This document shows positions 24,337 through 36,259 of a DNA stretch of 64,000 nt, one piece after another. Origin of the DNA: Phytophthora sp. 'mugwort' (Eukaryota; Oomycota; Peronosporomycetes; Peronosporales; Peronosporaceae); the NCBI GenBank assembly GCA_033558025.1, contig JAUCEF010000017.1:3348001-3412000 (forward strand), read 5' to 3'. The number at the start of each line of letters is the position of its first letter. Position 1 is the first letter of the stretch. Under the pieces are notes generated by a model. The model was not told where the DNA came from. It saw nothing but the letters and a program-made list of their open reading frames with translations, and did no database searches. Position numbers and translations under genes: made by a program.

Positions 24337-27300
24337 GGTTTATAGGATATGCCGGGGTCGACAGGCACCGACATATCCGATCCCGACCTCCGATTTCCGA
24401 TACTCCGATAGCCAATGAAATCTTGAGGTTAGATATAGCGCCCATTTAAAATCCATGAGCAAACAAAGCGACGGAGTCAACACAACGGCCGCAATGGAGG
24501 CAGCCCAGTCGTCTGAGGGGCAATTACCGCAGCAAGAGGCCAGGCAACTCATCAGTGAGGCCATGACATCAAGGCGCTTCCCACCAGCGATCCAGTATCC
24601 AGAATCAAGACTAGGAGATTTTCTTCTATCTATGGGTTCCTGAGGCCCTGCACTCGTCAAGAAAACCCTTCTGTGTCGTACCTGGTTGTACGTATTCGCC
24701 GCGCCTGAAGGAGTACAAGCATCGGACGGTGGAGGAGGCGGATACCAAGTGTCATCTTCTCTACATTAAGTACCAGTGCACAGGAGACTCCAAAAGATGC
24801 TTTTCTACGGTGTCGCCAGCCTATCTGCAGCACGAGGAGCACCTTATTATGCACTTTCCCTACGTGCTAACCAAGAAATACGGACTCTCCAGGGAGCTCA
24901 TGGAGCTTGTTCACGAAGGCATGCTCTCCCCACACGGCCTGTCAAGCACGATGGATAACATCAAGCGACGTCGCGAAAAACGATACAATAAGTTGCTATG
25001 TTTGTTTTCTGGCAAAGTTCGTCAGATCGCCTCGCCAACTCTATATATTTGGCCCCATCCCCTCCCCCAGCAGTTGAATATTGCACCAGGCATAGCCCTG
25101 TTGGTACCGAGACGTTATCAGCAGTGAGGTTACAGGATTCTCGAGTCTATAGCTCTTTGTGTGAACAAGTGATGCTGTGCACACTGAAGTTAAGAAAGCG
25201 CTGCGAATGGATGACTCGGTGAAGTTTGCAAGCGACTGAAGGTATGGCCTGGCGGAACAGGCAAACGCGAGAGCACGACAGATGCTAAGATGCTGCTGCT
25301 ACTTCAAAATGAAATTGGACATATCGTTGGCCGCCGCCTTACGCGGTCGGAGAACAACGATGAGACACAGGAGCTACTTCAGCATATAAAGCAAGCGGTA
25401 TCTGCAGTGCAGGACGGATCACAGCGTTTTGTTATTAGCGATAACGCCAACTCCGTTCGCAACATGGTAAACGATGTGCTCGGGGATGCTCTTGGCGTAC
25501 GACAAGACCCCTTTCATGTTGTGCAGCGATTTACTGAGAAGGTCAAGGATAAGGCCGCCAAGAAGCAGCTAGCAAAACAATTACACGAAGCAATTTACAC
25601 TGTGGATGGGCAGCTCCGTCAGCCATTGGAGATGGCTGTTCGCGTTCGTGCTGCAGTGACTGCTATGTCTCCCCGTGATGTCAACTGCAGCGAGACAGAG
25701 TGGATGGGGATCTTGTGCAGCAATACTGAGCAAATAGAACGGGGTGATCTGTTCGTGGAGGCCAACACGTACGAAGAAGGTGTGGCAAGAGCGTTCGCGT
25801 ACTCTCGACGAGTCAACTCGAGGGATTTCATTCAGCGTTGAAGAAGCTGCTAACGAGGTCGGTTTCTGCTGAGATCGGTCTCCGTATCCTCGATGTACTT
25901 ATCTTGAGGCATAACCTGAAGGTCGGCTCAAGATACGGACGAAATCCAGCGCTGGAGTATTCTGATATTCTTACACTAGTTCGGGCAGCAAGTATGTGTC
26001 GTGGCATAATTGCCGAGTCGCCACAGCTGGAATTTGTGTCCAAGCTTTTGCCTGCACAGCTGTCGCCTCCGCGATACCGCTCCGCCACCGAGCACGATTT
26101 TGGATTTAAGCAATGGACCCAGCTTTTTGAAAGCGCACAAGTTGATACGAGAGCGCTTGAGCTAAATCTCCATCGTTCACATCTACATAGCACCAGCATT
26201 AAGGAACTTCTGTCCAAGCAAGCCGTGTTTGCCACCAGCAGGTGCGTACCGAAGGCTGCTTTTCTTCCATTCCCTCTGCCTCTCCGAGCTGACTTACGAA
26301 GCAGCAGCGGGGTTCTCATCACAGGAGCTAGCACTACCCAAGCAGCCTCGTAATGTACAAGCGAAGGCTAGTCGCAGCTGGGAAAAATGTTCTCTGGTCA
26401 CAATCATGCAATCATGTACAACATCGTCGTAACTTCGAATGAAAACCAGCAGCTCAAACTGCGTCGTCGAAGCTACGCTACACTTTCTTCCAAAATTTAC
26501 TCAGCAACGAAGCAGAGACGGCGAAATCAACCAAATGATCGTCGCCGCGGGATCCCGACGGCTATTTCAGTTCTCCAACTCTGAACCAGTAAATGACGAC
26601 CTCACGGGATACGAACAAGCCTTTCAAATTGATCTGTTTGATACACTTCGACAAATGAACGGCATTCGAAAGAAACGTCAAGTTTTCATCCGGGTGTATG
26701 ATTTCGCGAGCTGTATCTGCAACGGCATTCTGTCAAAATCACCCATCAGTCTGCTCGCACGGTGGGAAAACTTGAACGCGCATCAAACCGCGGAGTAAGC
26801 CTCAAGATTAAACTCAAAGTCCCCCCGGAAATGATAAAAAAGCGCGGAGCGAGTGTGATACAATGCCGCTCGCAAATAATGGCTGTCCGAGATATAGTCG
26901 CAGCGAAGATGGCGACTACAATCGTGGGGGGGGGGGGGGGCGTGGGAACAATGCAGCTAGTAATGGATCAACCTCATGCAGCAACAGCTTTGACTCATCC
27001 CGATTGGGCGCCGTCGCAAACGGCGGACGGCGCAGATAATCTTGTTTCTGTTTGCTCGCTGCCCTCAATGTCACCTCCATTTAGATCACTCGGTGATCAA
27101 AATCACCCTCCTGATACCCAAGACCGCAGCGACGCGAATTTCGTTAGCAGCCACATCTCCCAATCGGCCACGTCTTCTGTTCCAGTATCGTCGACAGTTT
27201 CATCGCAACGGGTATCTGCTTTCGTTGCACAGGAGCACATCGACCAACTGCGCCAGTTGGAAGCCGAGCTGCCAAATCGAGAAGGTGAATGGGATCGTAT

Positions 27301-28151
27301 TTATCGGGAATATGCGGCTCTCTATCCCGACTCAGATTCGCGGATCTCGATAAATGCTCTCCGCTGCCGCTTGAAGATCAGCTTTGTACCGAAGAAGAAG
27401 GCTAATAAATAATTCATCCATCCCAGCGGTTCCAGAACCAGTTTCCACTTCACGAAAACGTAAGGAAACATCATGCTCAAGTTGTCGTCATAGGAAGAAA
27501 AGATGTGGTGATCGGACGGCAAACCCGCATTGCCTGCGAGCAAATGCACAGACCACAGATGTCAACAGCTTAGAGCGCTTTGTTTTCGTTGTAATAATGC
27601 ACATCAATATCTTATCAATGTAAGATCATGTCACGATGTATCGTTGAGTAAACTAGGGTTCGTCCAAGGTTGTCGCCACAGTCGCTGAAGGGCATCATCA
27701 CTGAACGATCAGTATTGTCCAGTGTCTTTGCTTTTTGAACTGAATCTGGGCGGCATGGTGCAGTAGTAAACGCTAGTAAGCTTGCTGAGGACAGCACGAT
27801 CCATACTCCACAGTAAAACCTGCTCGGATGTTGCAACCGGCGACCGCTTCTTCTTGGACCAGCTGCACTGTCACGCAAACAAAAGAACTAGTATAAGATA
27901 GTTGACGCTGGACAAGTCGACCATCTGCAGCTAATAGAGGGTGACACGTTGTTGAAAGTTGCCGGTGACGCGCTGAAAGCCGAAGACGCGGTGAAAACCC
28001 TCGGCTTGGTAGCATTGTTATGGTGAAATCGAAATACTGGTGGCCAGCGGGACATGTGATCGGGACACGAAGTGGTGAAAAAAGGTCAAATGTGGTCAGA
28101 AGTGGTGGCGCCCACTCGCGGGACAACCCCCCCCAGTAAAAGGTATAAACC
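24337..28151 (+). mobile_element. DNA transposon nested in the Ngaro-like RT, 3815 bp, 8-bp TSD
   Basis: The element starts GGTTTATAGG and ends GGTATAAACC (8 of 10 terminal bases inverted-complementary) and is flanked by GCTGCAAG on both sides. Removing it plus one duplication restores an uninterrupted RT frame (VIELAA joined to PSGWTESPG). It carries a degenerate plus-strand transposase-like gene. An 8-bp duplication occurs in hAT, P and Zisupton/KDZ groups among others; the tips lack the hAT CAG start. The superfamily is unresolved. Confidence 0.85.
24455..27600 (+). pseudogene. Transposase-like gene of the nested element, degenerate
   Basis: Plus-strand pieces in order: an acidic/Gln-rich N-terminus (24455-24643); a block with EEHLIMHFPYVLTKKYGLS and IKRRREKRYNKL (24729-25020); a core with FVISDNANSVRNMV and DPFHVVQRFTEKVKD (25430-25560), which looks like a DDE catalytic segment with an Asp and a D-x2-H box; then a segment with FIRVYDFASCICNGILSK (26439-26798); a low-complexity region with a poly-G tract; EHIDQLRQLEAEL; and a Cys/Lys-rich end (SCSSCRHRKKRC, 27470). 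The pattern is reminiscent of the large transposases seen in fungal and oomycete DNA transposons, but I cannot name the family. Stops and frame changes abound. Confidence 0.55.
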
Positions 28152-28159
28152 GCTGCAAG
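28152..28159. repeat. Target-site duplication, right copy
   Basis: GCTGCAAG, identical to 24329-24336. Confidence 0.85.
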
Positions 28160-28519
28160 CTCGATCACCAAAGCATTGTCGGCCTCAATGTGTCCGGCAA
28201 ACACATAGACGCAGCCGCTAAAGATGTATACATGGCGGAAGGCAGACGATACATCGCCGGCCATTAGGTTAGCCTCAGCGGCGGGGTGTTTTTGCTTGAC
28301 GCGCATGATCTCAGCGGCGATCGTGTCGCAGTGTTTGTAGTCGGGGCGTTTGATGTTGTCCTGATCTGTGAGTGCATTGACAGAGGCTCTCTCTGAGAAG
28401 GATAAATCGTGGATGGTCTGCCTAGACGACTGCTGGTTTCCGCCAGCTTTGTCTACAACGCCAAACGGGCTGCTGTAGACCTTTGGCCATATCGAGAGGA
28501 GATCCATATCCAGCGCCAA
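28152..28519 (-). pseudogene. Ngaro-like reverse transcriptase, 5' part
   Basis: Encodes DLLSIWPKVYSSPFGVVDK, IHDLSFSERASVNALTDQ, LMAGDVSSAFRHV (an RT motif with the catalytic Asp) and EADNALVIELAA, ending exactly at the target duplication. It overlaps the end of ORF1 in a different frame, suggesting a programmed or mutational shift. Confidence 0.85.
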
Positions 28520-29990
28520 GCGTCTTGTTCCTTGCGAACGTTTTTGTTTTGCGCAGTACGTTCACGCGCAGAATGGCGGATCCGTGGTTTGGCGGTGGCT
28601 TCTGCTGCTGCGGAGGCGCATCCTTGAGCTTAACACGCATCCCGTCCTTAGCAATTTCTTGCAATCTCCCGAGATGTTTGTACCCAGCGCACACTTTGGC
28701 CAGAATTACCGGGATCATGTGCTTGTTAGGTCGGTAGTCGTTCGCCGTTTGCCCCCGTACCAGTTTAACAAAAGCCGGTAGCGACATTCGAGTTCTTCTT
28801 ACAAACTCTGAGAGAGTCTGCTTTAGAGGGATGTCGAGTAGGTACTCGTTTCCTGAGTCAGACTTGCGTAGCGTCGGATACGGCACCGACGGTAGCTTCA
28901 ACCCGACGGACTCTAGAGCTTTTCCCAGGGTGAGGGTGCGCATCTCATTGATTGCCTGAGCCCGAGTAGCAGCATTTTGGCGCACTTTACTAGCCAGGCA
29001 TTCGGTTATCACCTTCCTTGGAGCGCGTATAGTGTCGGTGAAAGCCCCAGTTTCGGACGATAGCCTTTGTCCCACATTTCTTGGCGATCGTTTCACATGC
29101 GCTGGGCCCGTCGAGGTGATGGGCACTGTCGGCATGGCCATCCTCACCGGATTTACATGCGCGTACTCTTTATCGGCCGCCAAGGCGCAAGTGGGCAGGT
29201 CGCCTGACTGTATAGCACGCGAATAAGGCTGCGTAGCATGCGGATACGGCTGTCTAGCACGTGGTGATTGCTGTATAGCTGCTGGTAACGATTGCTGCAT
29301 AGCATGTAACGATGGCTGTATAGCCTGTGCAGGTGGCTGTAGAGCTTTTGGATTTTGGCCAGAGTGGAAAAACCCGTGGCGTACACTTACCTGCGTAGCC
29401 GTCGGCTGCGTACGTATACCAGTATATAGTGGCCGGCCTGTTGCCGCGGGCTGTATAGCCGTGCTGGAGTCGCTAAGCTGTATAGCCGCTAAACCTGAAG
29501 TTGTCTGTACAGGCGGAGGACGTGCGTTACCAGATGGGTCGGTCGAGAATTCGCTCGATAATTGCCCCAGATTCCTCGCTAGATCTTGGCCAATCTTGTC
29601 CATGCCGAGGGGGATTTCAGGCACGTTTATAGGATTTCGCCGCGCGTCTTGCGGACGAGCTTCTTCTTGCGCTTCCTTGCTTCGGCAAGCTCTGCCGCCG
29701 TCATCTTCCGCTTCGACGGGGCCCTCTTCGACGCCCTGATGGGAGGCGCGTCGGAAACTGCGCGGGCACGCGTTGTCGTCCAGGTCGCTCCATCTTCCGT
29801 CACGTCCACCACTTCGGCAGTCGGGGCCGTCGGACTGGCGGTGGGCAGGCTGGAGACCGAAGGGGATGCATCCAGATGGATCGCAGGGATTTATGGGCCT
29901 GCAACTGCCGCATCCGGCGCGCGTGTCTCCGCAGCGGGGGTAGGCGTCGTCTCATCGCTTCCGCGAGTCATCATAGTCTTGCTGGTAGTG
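28422..29990 (-). pseudogene. Ngaro-like ORF1 (gag-like)
   Basis: The 400-codon frame (28422-29624) has a Gln/Pro/Ala-rich first half with many short repeats of the form AIQ(P/S), then a conserved-looking part (ALESVGLKLPSVPYPTLRKSD) and ends with LGAGYGSPLDM next to the RT. A Lys/Arg-rich segment upstream (29627-29812) and MMTRGSDETTP near 29975 belong to its N-terminus in other frames. No zinc knuckle is visible. Confidence 0.6.
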
Positions 29991-30007
29991 TGATAGGTGA
30001 AGAAACC

Positions 30008-30149
30008 CCCTCTTAAGTTTCTAGCTACGCGTCTAGAGCGGGACTGAGCCACAATCGGTGGCGGAGGACGCTTGTCCGACAGCTTGTGTACCACGTTTTA
30101 CTTAGTGTGTAAAACATCATTTCCTTCGTTGCGCATGGAAATATACCTT
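30008..30149 (-). repeat. A1 copy of the Ngaro-like split direct repeat
   Basis: Direct repeat of 21911-22070. It marks the 5' end of the element on the minus strand. Confidence 0.85.
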
Positions 30150-30449
30150 TCGTACGAACCGAGATCAGCCGATCGACTTCGTCTGTATCGGCAACATAAA
30201 AGGGCGAGGTCGGACCTCCAGTGCCGAGCAGAGGGTCGCGAAATCACTTCAAGGCGGCCTCTTGCTCCATTCTGTGTCTGAGTACCAGCGAATCTGTGCG
30301 TGCTGCGTTCGTCGCCGTCGGCTCTTACTTCTTGCTCCGTGCGATGTTGCCTTCTATTGGGGCCCAAGTTTTGCCGCCCAGCTCGGGTGACCCACTCACT
30401 TCGACAAAAATTGCTCCACCGCAGTAAATACTCAACTGTCTATCGTTGT

Positions 30450-30800
30450 AAACGTGTTTGTTGTCTGGCCAGCGGTCGGGCCATTTTGACGCTTGCTCAG
30501 GGCCGAAGCCATCGGGCCGAACCATGTAACCAGCAAGCAGGGCCCAACTTACACGTCACAGCTTTGCAATCGAGCATGGCGCAAAAATCCGAGCGCGTTG
30601 ACACAACGCAGACTTTTCACGCCGCCCTCTCATTGGCTCGAAAAAACAACAACTTCACTCTACGGTATCGGCCCTGCCCTGCACTGTGAGCCAGCCGCCT
30701 GGTGGTCGTGTCGATCCATGCGTGTCAATGCTCGCTCGGCTCGGCCCACGTCTCCTCCGTGGGCGGCCAGCGACGAGTGTATCTTGGCCCGCCACGGTGA
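30450..30800 (+). promoter_or_regulatory. GAPDH copy 3 upstream region
   Basis: Homologous to the copy 2 promoter (see 20856-21200), with the inverted CCAAT box CATTGGCTCG near 30632. Copy 3 has an extra GC-rich stretch near 30670-30700. Confidence 0.75.
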
Positions 30801-31883
<1,083 letters not shown>

Positions 31884-32262
31884 GCGTAGATTGATTTTCG
31901 CTGGTAGGTAGTATATCAATGGAGCGTTAGCCTTTGCGCTTGTACTATTTCATGATCTGCTGCTTTTGTAATAGATTACTACTAGTAGTACAGTAACGGA
32001 AACTGCAGTCCTCTCGAGTATAATGACTTTTTGGTACTAGTAGTACTGTAGTATCACTTATTGGAGCTATCATAAATTGGATTTGCCAGATTAATGAAAC
32101 TAGGAAACCTTTCATTCCGGTCGTTTAGTCGCCTAGCTGCATCAATAGAACTGAGTATGATCTACAACGTGGACGTGCGGCACGCGACGCCGTGATGAAT
32201 CGAGAGCTGGATCGATGTGCCTGGGGTTTTGAACTGCTGGACGAAGACAGGTCTTCTCGACA
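31884..32262 (+). repeat. GAPDH 3' flank duplication, left part
   Basis: Homologous to 56468-56888 with indels: GCGTAGATTG after the stop, TATCAATGGA, clusters of ACTAGTAGTAC, ATTAATGAAACTAGGAAACC, and the end GACGAAGACAG / AACGAAGACAG where the mariner begins. The homology resumes at 34194. Confidence 0.8.
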
Positions 32263-34193
32263 ACCACTCCGTTTCAGAATAAAAGGTGGTTTGGTCTTTC
32301 TCTCCTATTTCAAAAATAAGGTCTCCATTACCACTTAATCTAGCTATAGTGTGGAATGCTAGACGGGCTCCGATTGCAGACGTTGCTGATGGACACGAGA
32401 TCCTTGTTGGAAGTCTTCCCTCCCGTTCTAGCTGCTGCTTGCCCATATGCGGGGTCTTGAAGTTGTTGTCCCCACTGGATTGGATGCACATCCATGTAGC
32501 TCTTCAGGTTTAAGAAGCAGCGCTCAGAACCCGAGGAGGGAAATCCCAGTACGCTTCTGTCGTTGCTGGGATGAGCTCGTCAACGTTTCGAGCTGCCTTC
32601 TCTTTCTGTCTCGCTTGAACAGCCGCAAAAAGACCCAAGTCGCAGCAATTGAGGTCTGGACTATTTGTCGGTTCGCATCGCAGCTCGACATCCAAGCCAC
32701 AGCGCGCCAAATCGGCAGCAACTTCGGTGTCTAAGGGGGGATGTGTGCTGGCGCATTATCTTGCTGAAGAATCACGCGGTTACGACTTGATCACCTAGCT
32801 TGAATTGACGATAGCGCCTCTGCCAGAAGTTTCTCCCTGTAGGTTTCCTTGGTCATTGACACTTCTTTTGTCTCGAGAGTACATGCGGGCCTGCGTGCAC
32901 TCGATAGTACAGCAGCAACTTTCTTCATGAAAGCCCATATTCCGATCTTTCCATCAAACAGAGTTTCGTAGTCCTCGACCTGCCCACAGCGGCCAGCATC
33001 ATGACTCGTGTAACAAAGCGTCAACTCTTTACGCGGTGCGTTGGTGCCGGTTCGTCCGACAGGTGCAGGAAACGACGTCACGGTTGCGTAATGTAGAAAA
33101 TCTTTCGTCTAAATGGACGGTATTGTACATGCCTGACAACTGCAACGACGTTTGGTCAACGCGCTCGATGCAGTAGGTCAATATTGCACTCTTGGTAGCC
33201 TCTGTTAACAACGGCCTTAAGACACTGCTGTGAGAACTGACACAAGAGCGTCGCCGAGGGTAGGCCACAAGCAACAGCTGCGGCACAGAAGGTTGAACGC
33301 CGAGCAACAGGAGTTCTTCGCAGGATCTCGAGCGCATGACTGCGGTCTTGGCGCCGTCTTCCGCTGTTGGGCTGTTGCGACGTAGCTAGGTAGACGCCAG
33401 ACCGTTGCCACTCGAGCAGTGCCCTTCCAAACGCGACAGACTGTGCTGGGAGGCCAAGTTTTGATCGCAATCTCCCTCTTTGAACCCTTTCTCGGGATTC
33501 CGCCCTTCAACCGCGCCAATAGACGCTGCACCACAACACCAAAGTCACGGGCCGACAAATTATTCGGCCGACGCTGGTGGGATAACGCCGTCAGCGACGA
33601 AGTGGCCGAGTTGGATATGTTGGCAATTGTTGACGGCTGCGCCCCGACCGACACAGACACTGTCAGCGGCGACCTAACGAGTCCCACCGGCATATAGTCC
33701 ATGACAGATCCCAGCACAGGCACCACGGGCGCCACGGACGGCATGGATGTCGGCATAAACGGCGCGGGTAGCACGAACGGCATGAGCAACACGGACGACA
33801 GCATGGGCAGCAGCTTGGACTAGGTACCACGGATGGCATGGGTCCGCGGACCGCATCGGCGATGGCCTGGCAGACACAGACAGCAGAGGCTGCGATGGTG
33901 GCAGGAGCGCGTTGTCGTAGCGCGTTTGGCTGGGCCACTTGGGTGGGAGGGGTGAAATCCAAACTGAGCTGTCCATTCTGGCGGCGAGGGTTTGCCGATG
34001 AATCGACGTTTGGGCTTTTGGTACGAAAACTTGGCATCCAGGCAAGCTGCGCACACCAAAAGAATGGGCGCACACCAAATGAATGTAGCGCTGCGTTGCG
34101 TCTTCTGGCACTATTATCACCTACTTCTGGTAAAATTATGCTTAAGATTGCGAATTATTTCAGTAGCCACCGTTTAATCTGACACGGAATGGT
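32263..34193 (-). mobile_element. Tc1/mariner element with TIRs (copy 2)
   Basis: Terminal inverted repeats 32263-32289 and 34167-34193 match at about 23 of 27 positions (tip ACCAYTCCGTKTCAGA). The element interrupts the GAPDH 3'-flank duplication; the other copy (56.5-57.2 kb) shows the uninterrupted state. The minus strand carries a decayed transposase. The TA target duplication is not clear at either side, probably through mutation. Confidence 0.85.
32400..33700 (-). pseudogene. mariner transposase, degenerate
   Basis: Minus-strand blocks: an HTH region with VVVQRLLARLKGG and KREIAIKTWPPSTVCRVW (33560-33430), DGKIGIWAFMKKV with MTKETYREKLL (about 32960-32820), RCGLDVELRCEP followed by TNSPDLNCCDLGLF (32700-32650), RNVDELIPATTEAYW, and a C-terminal HMGKQQLEREGRLP near 32430. 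These are in the right order for mariner-family transposases. Frameshifts and stops separate them, and the first DDE aspartate block (VDEKW-type) was not found intact. Confidence 0.85.
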
Positions 34194-34530
34194 ACTATAC
34201 GCGCGAGTACAGTTTGCGTAGCCAGAGCACCATGGATGAGCTAACGACGATGTTCACACTTGCATACACGGTGATATATCCGACCCGATGTACTACGCCG
34301 ATGTACAGATTAGGTAGACGAGTTGCAAAAGAGAACATCAACTAGACGAGACCGCGCGCACCGCTGTTGGCCCCCGCGCGGTCTACACTCTTCGCCGAAG
34401 AGGAGATGGCGTCAGCGTAGAAGCAGCAGTGCTTTGCCAGTCTTGTCAATGCTACGACAGGGTCTACCAGTGAAACAGCTCCACTCTTGGGAGCATCTGG
34501 CTGGGGCTGCTGAAACTGTCAGCATATATC
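34194..34530 (+). repeat. GAPDH 3' flank duplication, right part
   Basis: Continues the homology to 56889-57210: GCGAGTACAGT, GATGAGCTAACGACGATGTTC, GAAGAGGAGATGGCGTCAGCG and CTACGACAGGGTCTACCAGTG blocks in the same order. Stops break the coding frames seen in the other copy. Confidence 0.8.
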
Positions 34531-34699
34531 CGTCACAAACTTTGGTCTGACGTATTTCAGGTCTGAGCAAACTTATGCTTTTGCGTCGCACACTTTACAT
34601 CGTTAACTAAGGAGGTTGAGGTCGTTGCGCTCTGTTTTCGACAGCAGTTGAGCCTAACGATGGGGTTGCGCTGATTCGCAGCGACGGAGCGCGCTCACC

Positions 34700-35690
34700 A
34701 TGCTTTAATTCCCGAACGTTCTTGGCGTGGTAGAAGAAGGCACCACTCGCTGGCCATCATGTCTAGCGGCAACAGGAAGATAAAAGGCAAAAAAAACTCA
34801 TGACGTCTGGGACAAGTGACGAAGCATGATGTCGCTTTACAACGCTCACCTACCAGCTAGGTGGCCTCAGCGAGATGGCGAGAGCTTGAAGTGGAGTTTT
34901 TGGGTGTAAGAATAAGCCCAAGCCTACTGGGACCCCGACTGCCCGGAGGAAGTTCGGAAGGCCAAGCGAGTCTTCCGAATGATTAAGTCGCGCTGCGCCG
35001 TTACCGCTTTGCATGATGACCGTTCAGATTTCGCTGATACGGATGAAGATGATAAAGCAGAGAGCTCTCTTTGAGGAAAGGGAGCCATGATGCTGATGGT
35101 GAAGCACTTGACGTCATTTCCGATGGCAGTTTGGTAGCCAGCCTTGATGTTCATTACGCGGTCAATAATGACAAGGACGCGATATCGCCTGTCGAAGGCG
35201 CCACCTTTCCACGGGACAGCAAGCAACCCCAACACCACAACAACTGGGAGCAACACCTCGCTCGAGGCTGACCCCATCTGATCATTCCAACCATTTTGAA
35301 ACCATCGGTCAATCCGCTTCCAAGCTTACCTGACCAGCAACGCCGGTTCCTTGATTCAAACAGCACAGCGACATGTTCGCCTCGCCTCCGTGCTGGAGCC
35401 TCTAGCTAACGAACCACCAGCGACACGCAACTATGAACAGGATTCGATCGGATGCTGATGATCACGGAACAGCGCCAAACCGAAAGAGATGCAGAGCTTC
35501 GTCGAGACCGTAAAGCCCAAGAAGCGGCTCGGGAAGAACGAGAATAACAATCTCGCTTGAAACTGGCAGATCAACAAAGTGCGCGGGAGTGGCAAGACCA
35601 ACAGCTTGTGTTGATGTTTATGACGATGGTTTTCCGTGCGCCTGCGCCACGAGAATCAAAGCAACCCCCAAGTGATGACGCGGTTTAGCA
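34700..35690 (+). pseudogene. SANT-like/coiled-coil TE-associated protein, degenerate
   Basis: Fragments in different plus frames: THDVWDK near 34800, ALSxxNAHLPARWPQRDGESLK-like sequence, DPDCPEEVRKAKRVFRMIKS (34935), a long segment with SDGSLVASLDVHYAVNNDKD (35120) and a coiled-coil end with TEQRQTERDAELRRDRK (35465). This order resembles the multicopy Phytophthora proteins with a SANT-like N-terminus and a charged coiled-coil tail; the fragment at the left window edge may be the N-terminal part of a relative. Function unknown. Confidence 0.4.
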
Positions 35691-36088
35691 CGCGCCGGAC
35701 GTCTTTTTTTCAATGGTCACATGGACTGTCGGCAGGATATAGCTTAGAGCGTGCCACTACTGCATTTATGAGTATTATATGTATTATGGCAACATTGTCT
35801 TCCTCGTTGATGCATGAAGACACTATGTATCTTGCTGCTACCAGTCTTGCTCCCGCTTACGTTATACAGACGATTCTGGTAAGGTATTGAGCTGGCTTAT
35901 CGGGATAGCAGAAGCTGTATCTAACACTTCCCTGTGGAGTGCATGTCTCATTCAGCCGATTGACGTATGTTGGTTGTTGCGTTGCTCATAGCAATTAGCC
36001 CACCACGACATTCTGGGCTTGCTCGCTCTAGGCCGCCATCTTTTAGTTTTTTTTTGCCACGTCCTTTCTGACATGAATCCATCGCGCA

Positions 36089-36259
36089 TCACCCGTCTTG
36101 TATCGTTTTATCTGGATCAGCTAGTCGATGTTGTAGCTGACGGCTCATCTCGCCATCGTTCCACGAGGCGGGATGGTTATGCCGGCTTCAGATCGGAGTC
36201 CCATCAAAACCGTAATAGATGACTCCAGTTACCTTTCCAGCGTGAAGCCAACCTACACG
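36089..36259 (-). pseudogene. PIF/Harbinger-type transposase fragment (DDE_Tnp_4)
   Basis: The minus strand reads VGWLHAGKVTGVIYYGFDG, then after one internal stop SRHNHPASWNDGEMSRQL and DKTIQDG before a stop. GxxxHNxPGSWNDG...S is the typical central block of Harbinger-type DDE transposases. Only about 55 codons remain. Confidence 0.65.

Larger units (their letters stand above)
21821..30149 (-). mobile_element. Ngaro/DIRS-like tyrosine-recombinase retrotransposon, interrupted
   Basis: Read on the minus strand: a 5' repeat A1 (30149-30008), gag-like ORF1, reverse transcriptase, RNase H, tyrosine recombinase, then repeats B1 (22144-22057), A2 (about 22070-21911) and B2 (21909-21821). The A1-coding-B1A2B2 order is the split direct repeat layout of Ngaro-type elements. 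A 3.8-kb DNA transposon (24337-28151) splits the RT gene. Frameshifts in ORF1, RT and recombinase make it inactive. The element lies between the two divergent GAPDH genes 2 and 3. Confidence 0.8.

Noticed and set aside
29586..29993. 135-codon plus frame
   Set aside because: Antisense of the basic N-terminal part of the Ngaro-like ORF1.
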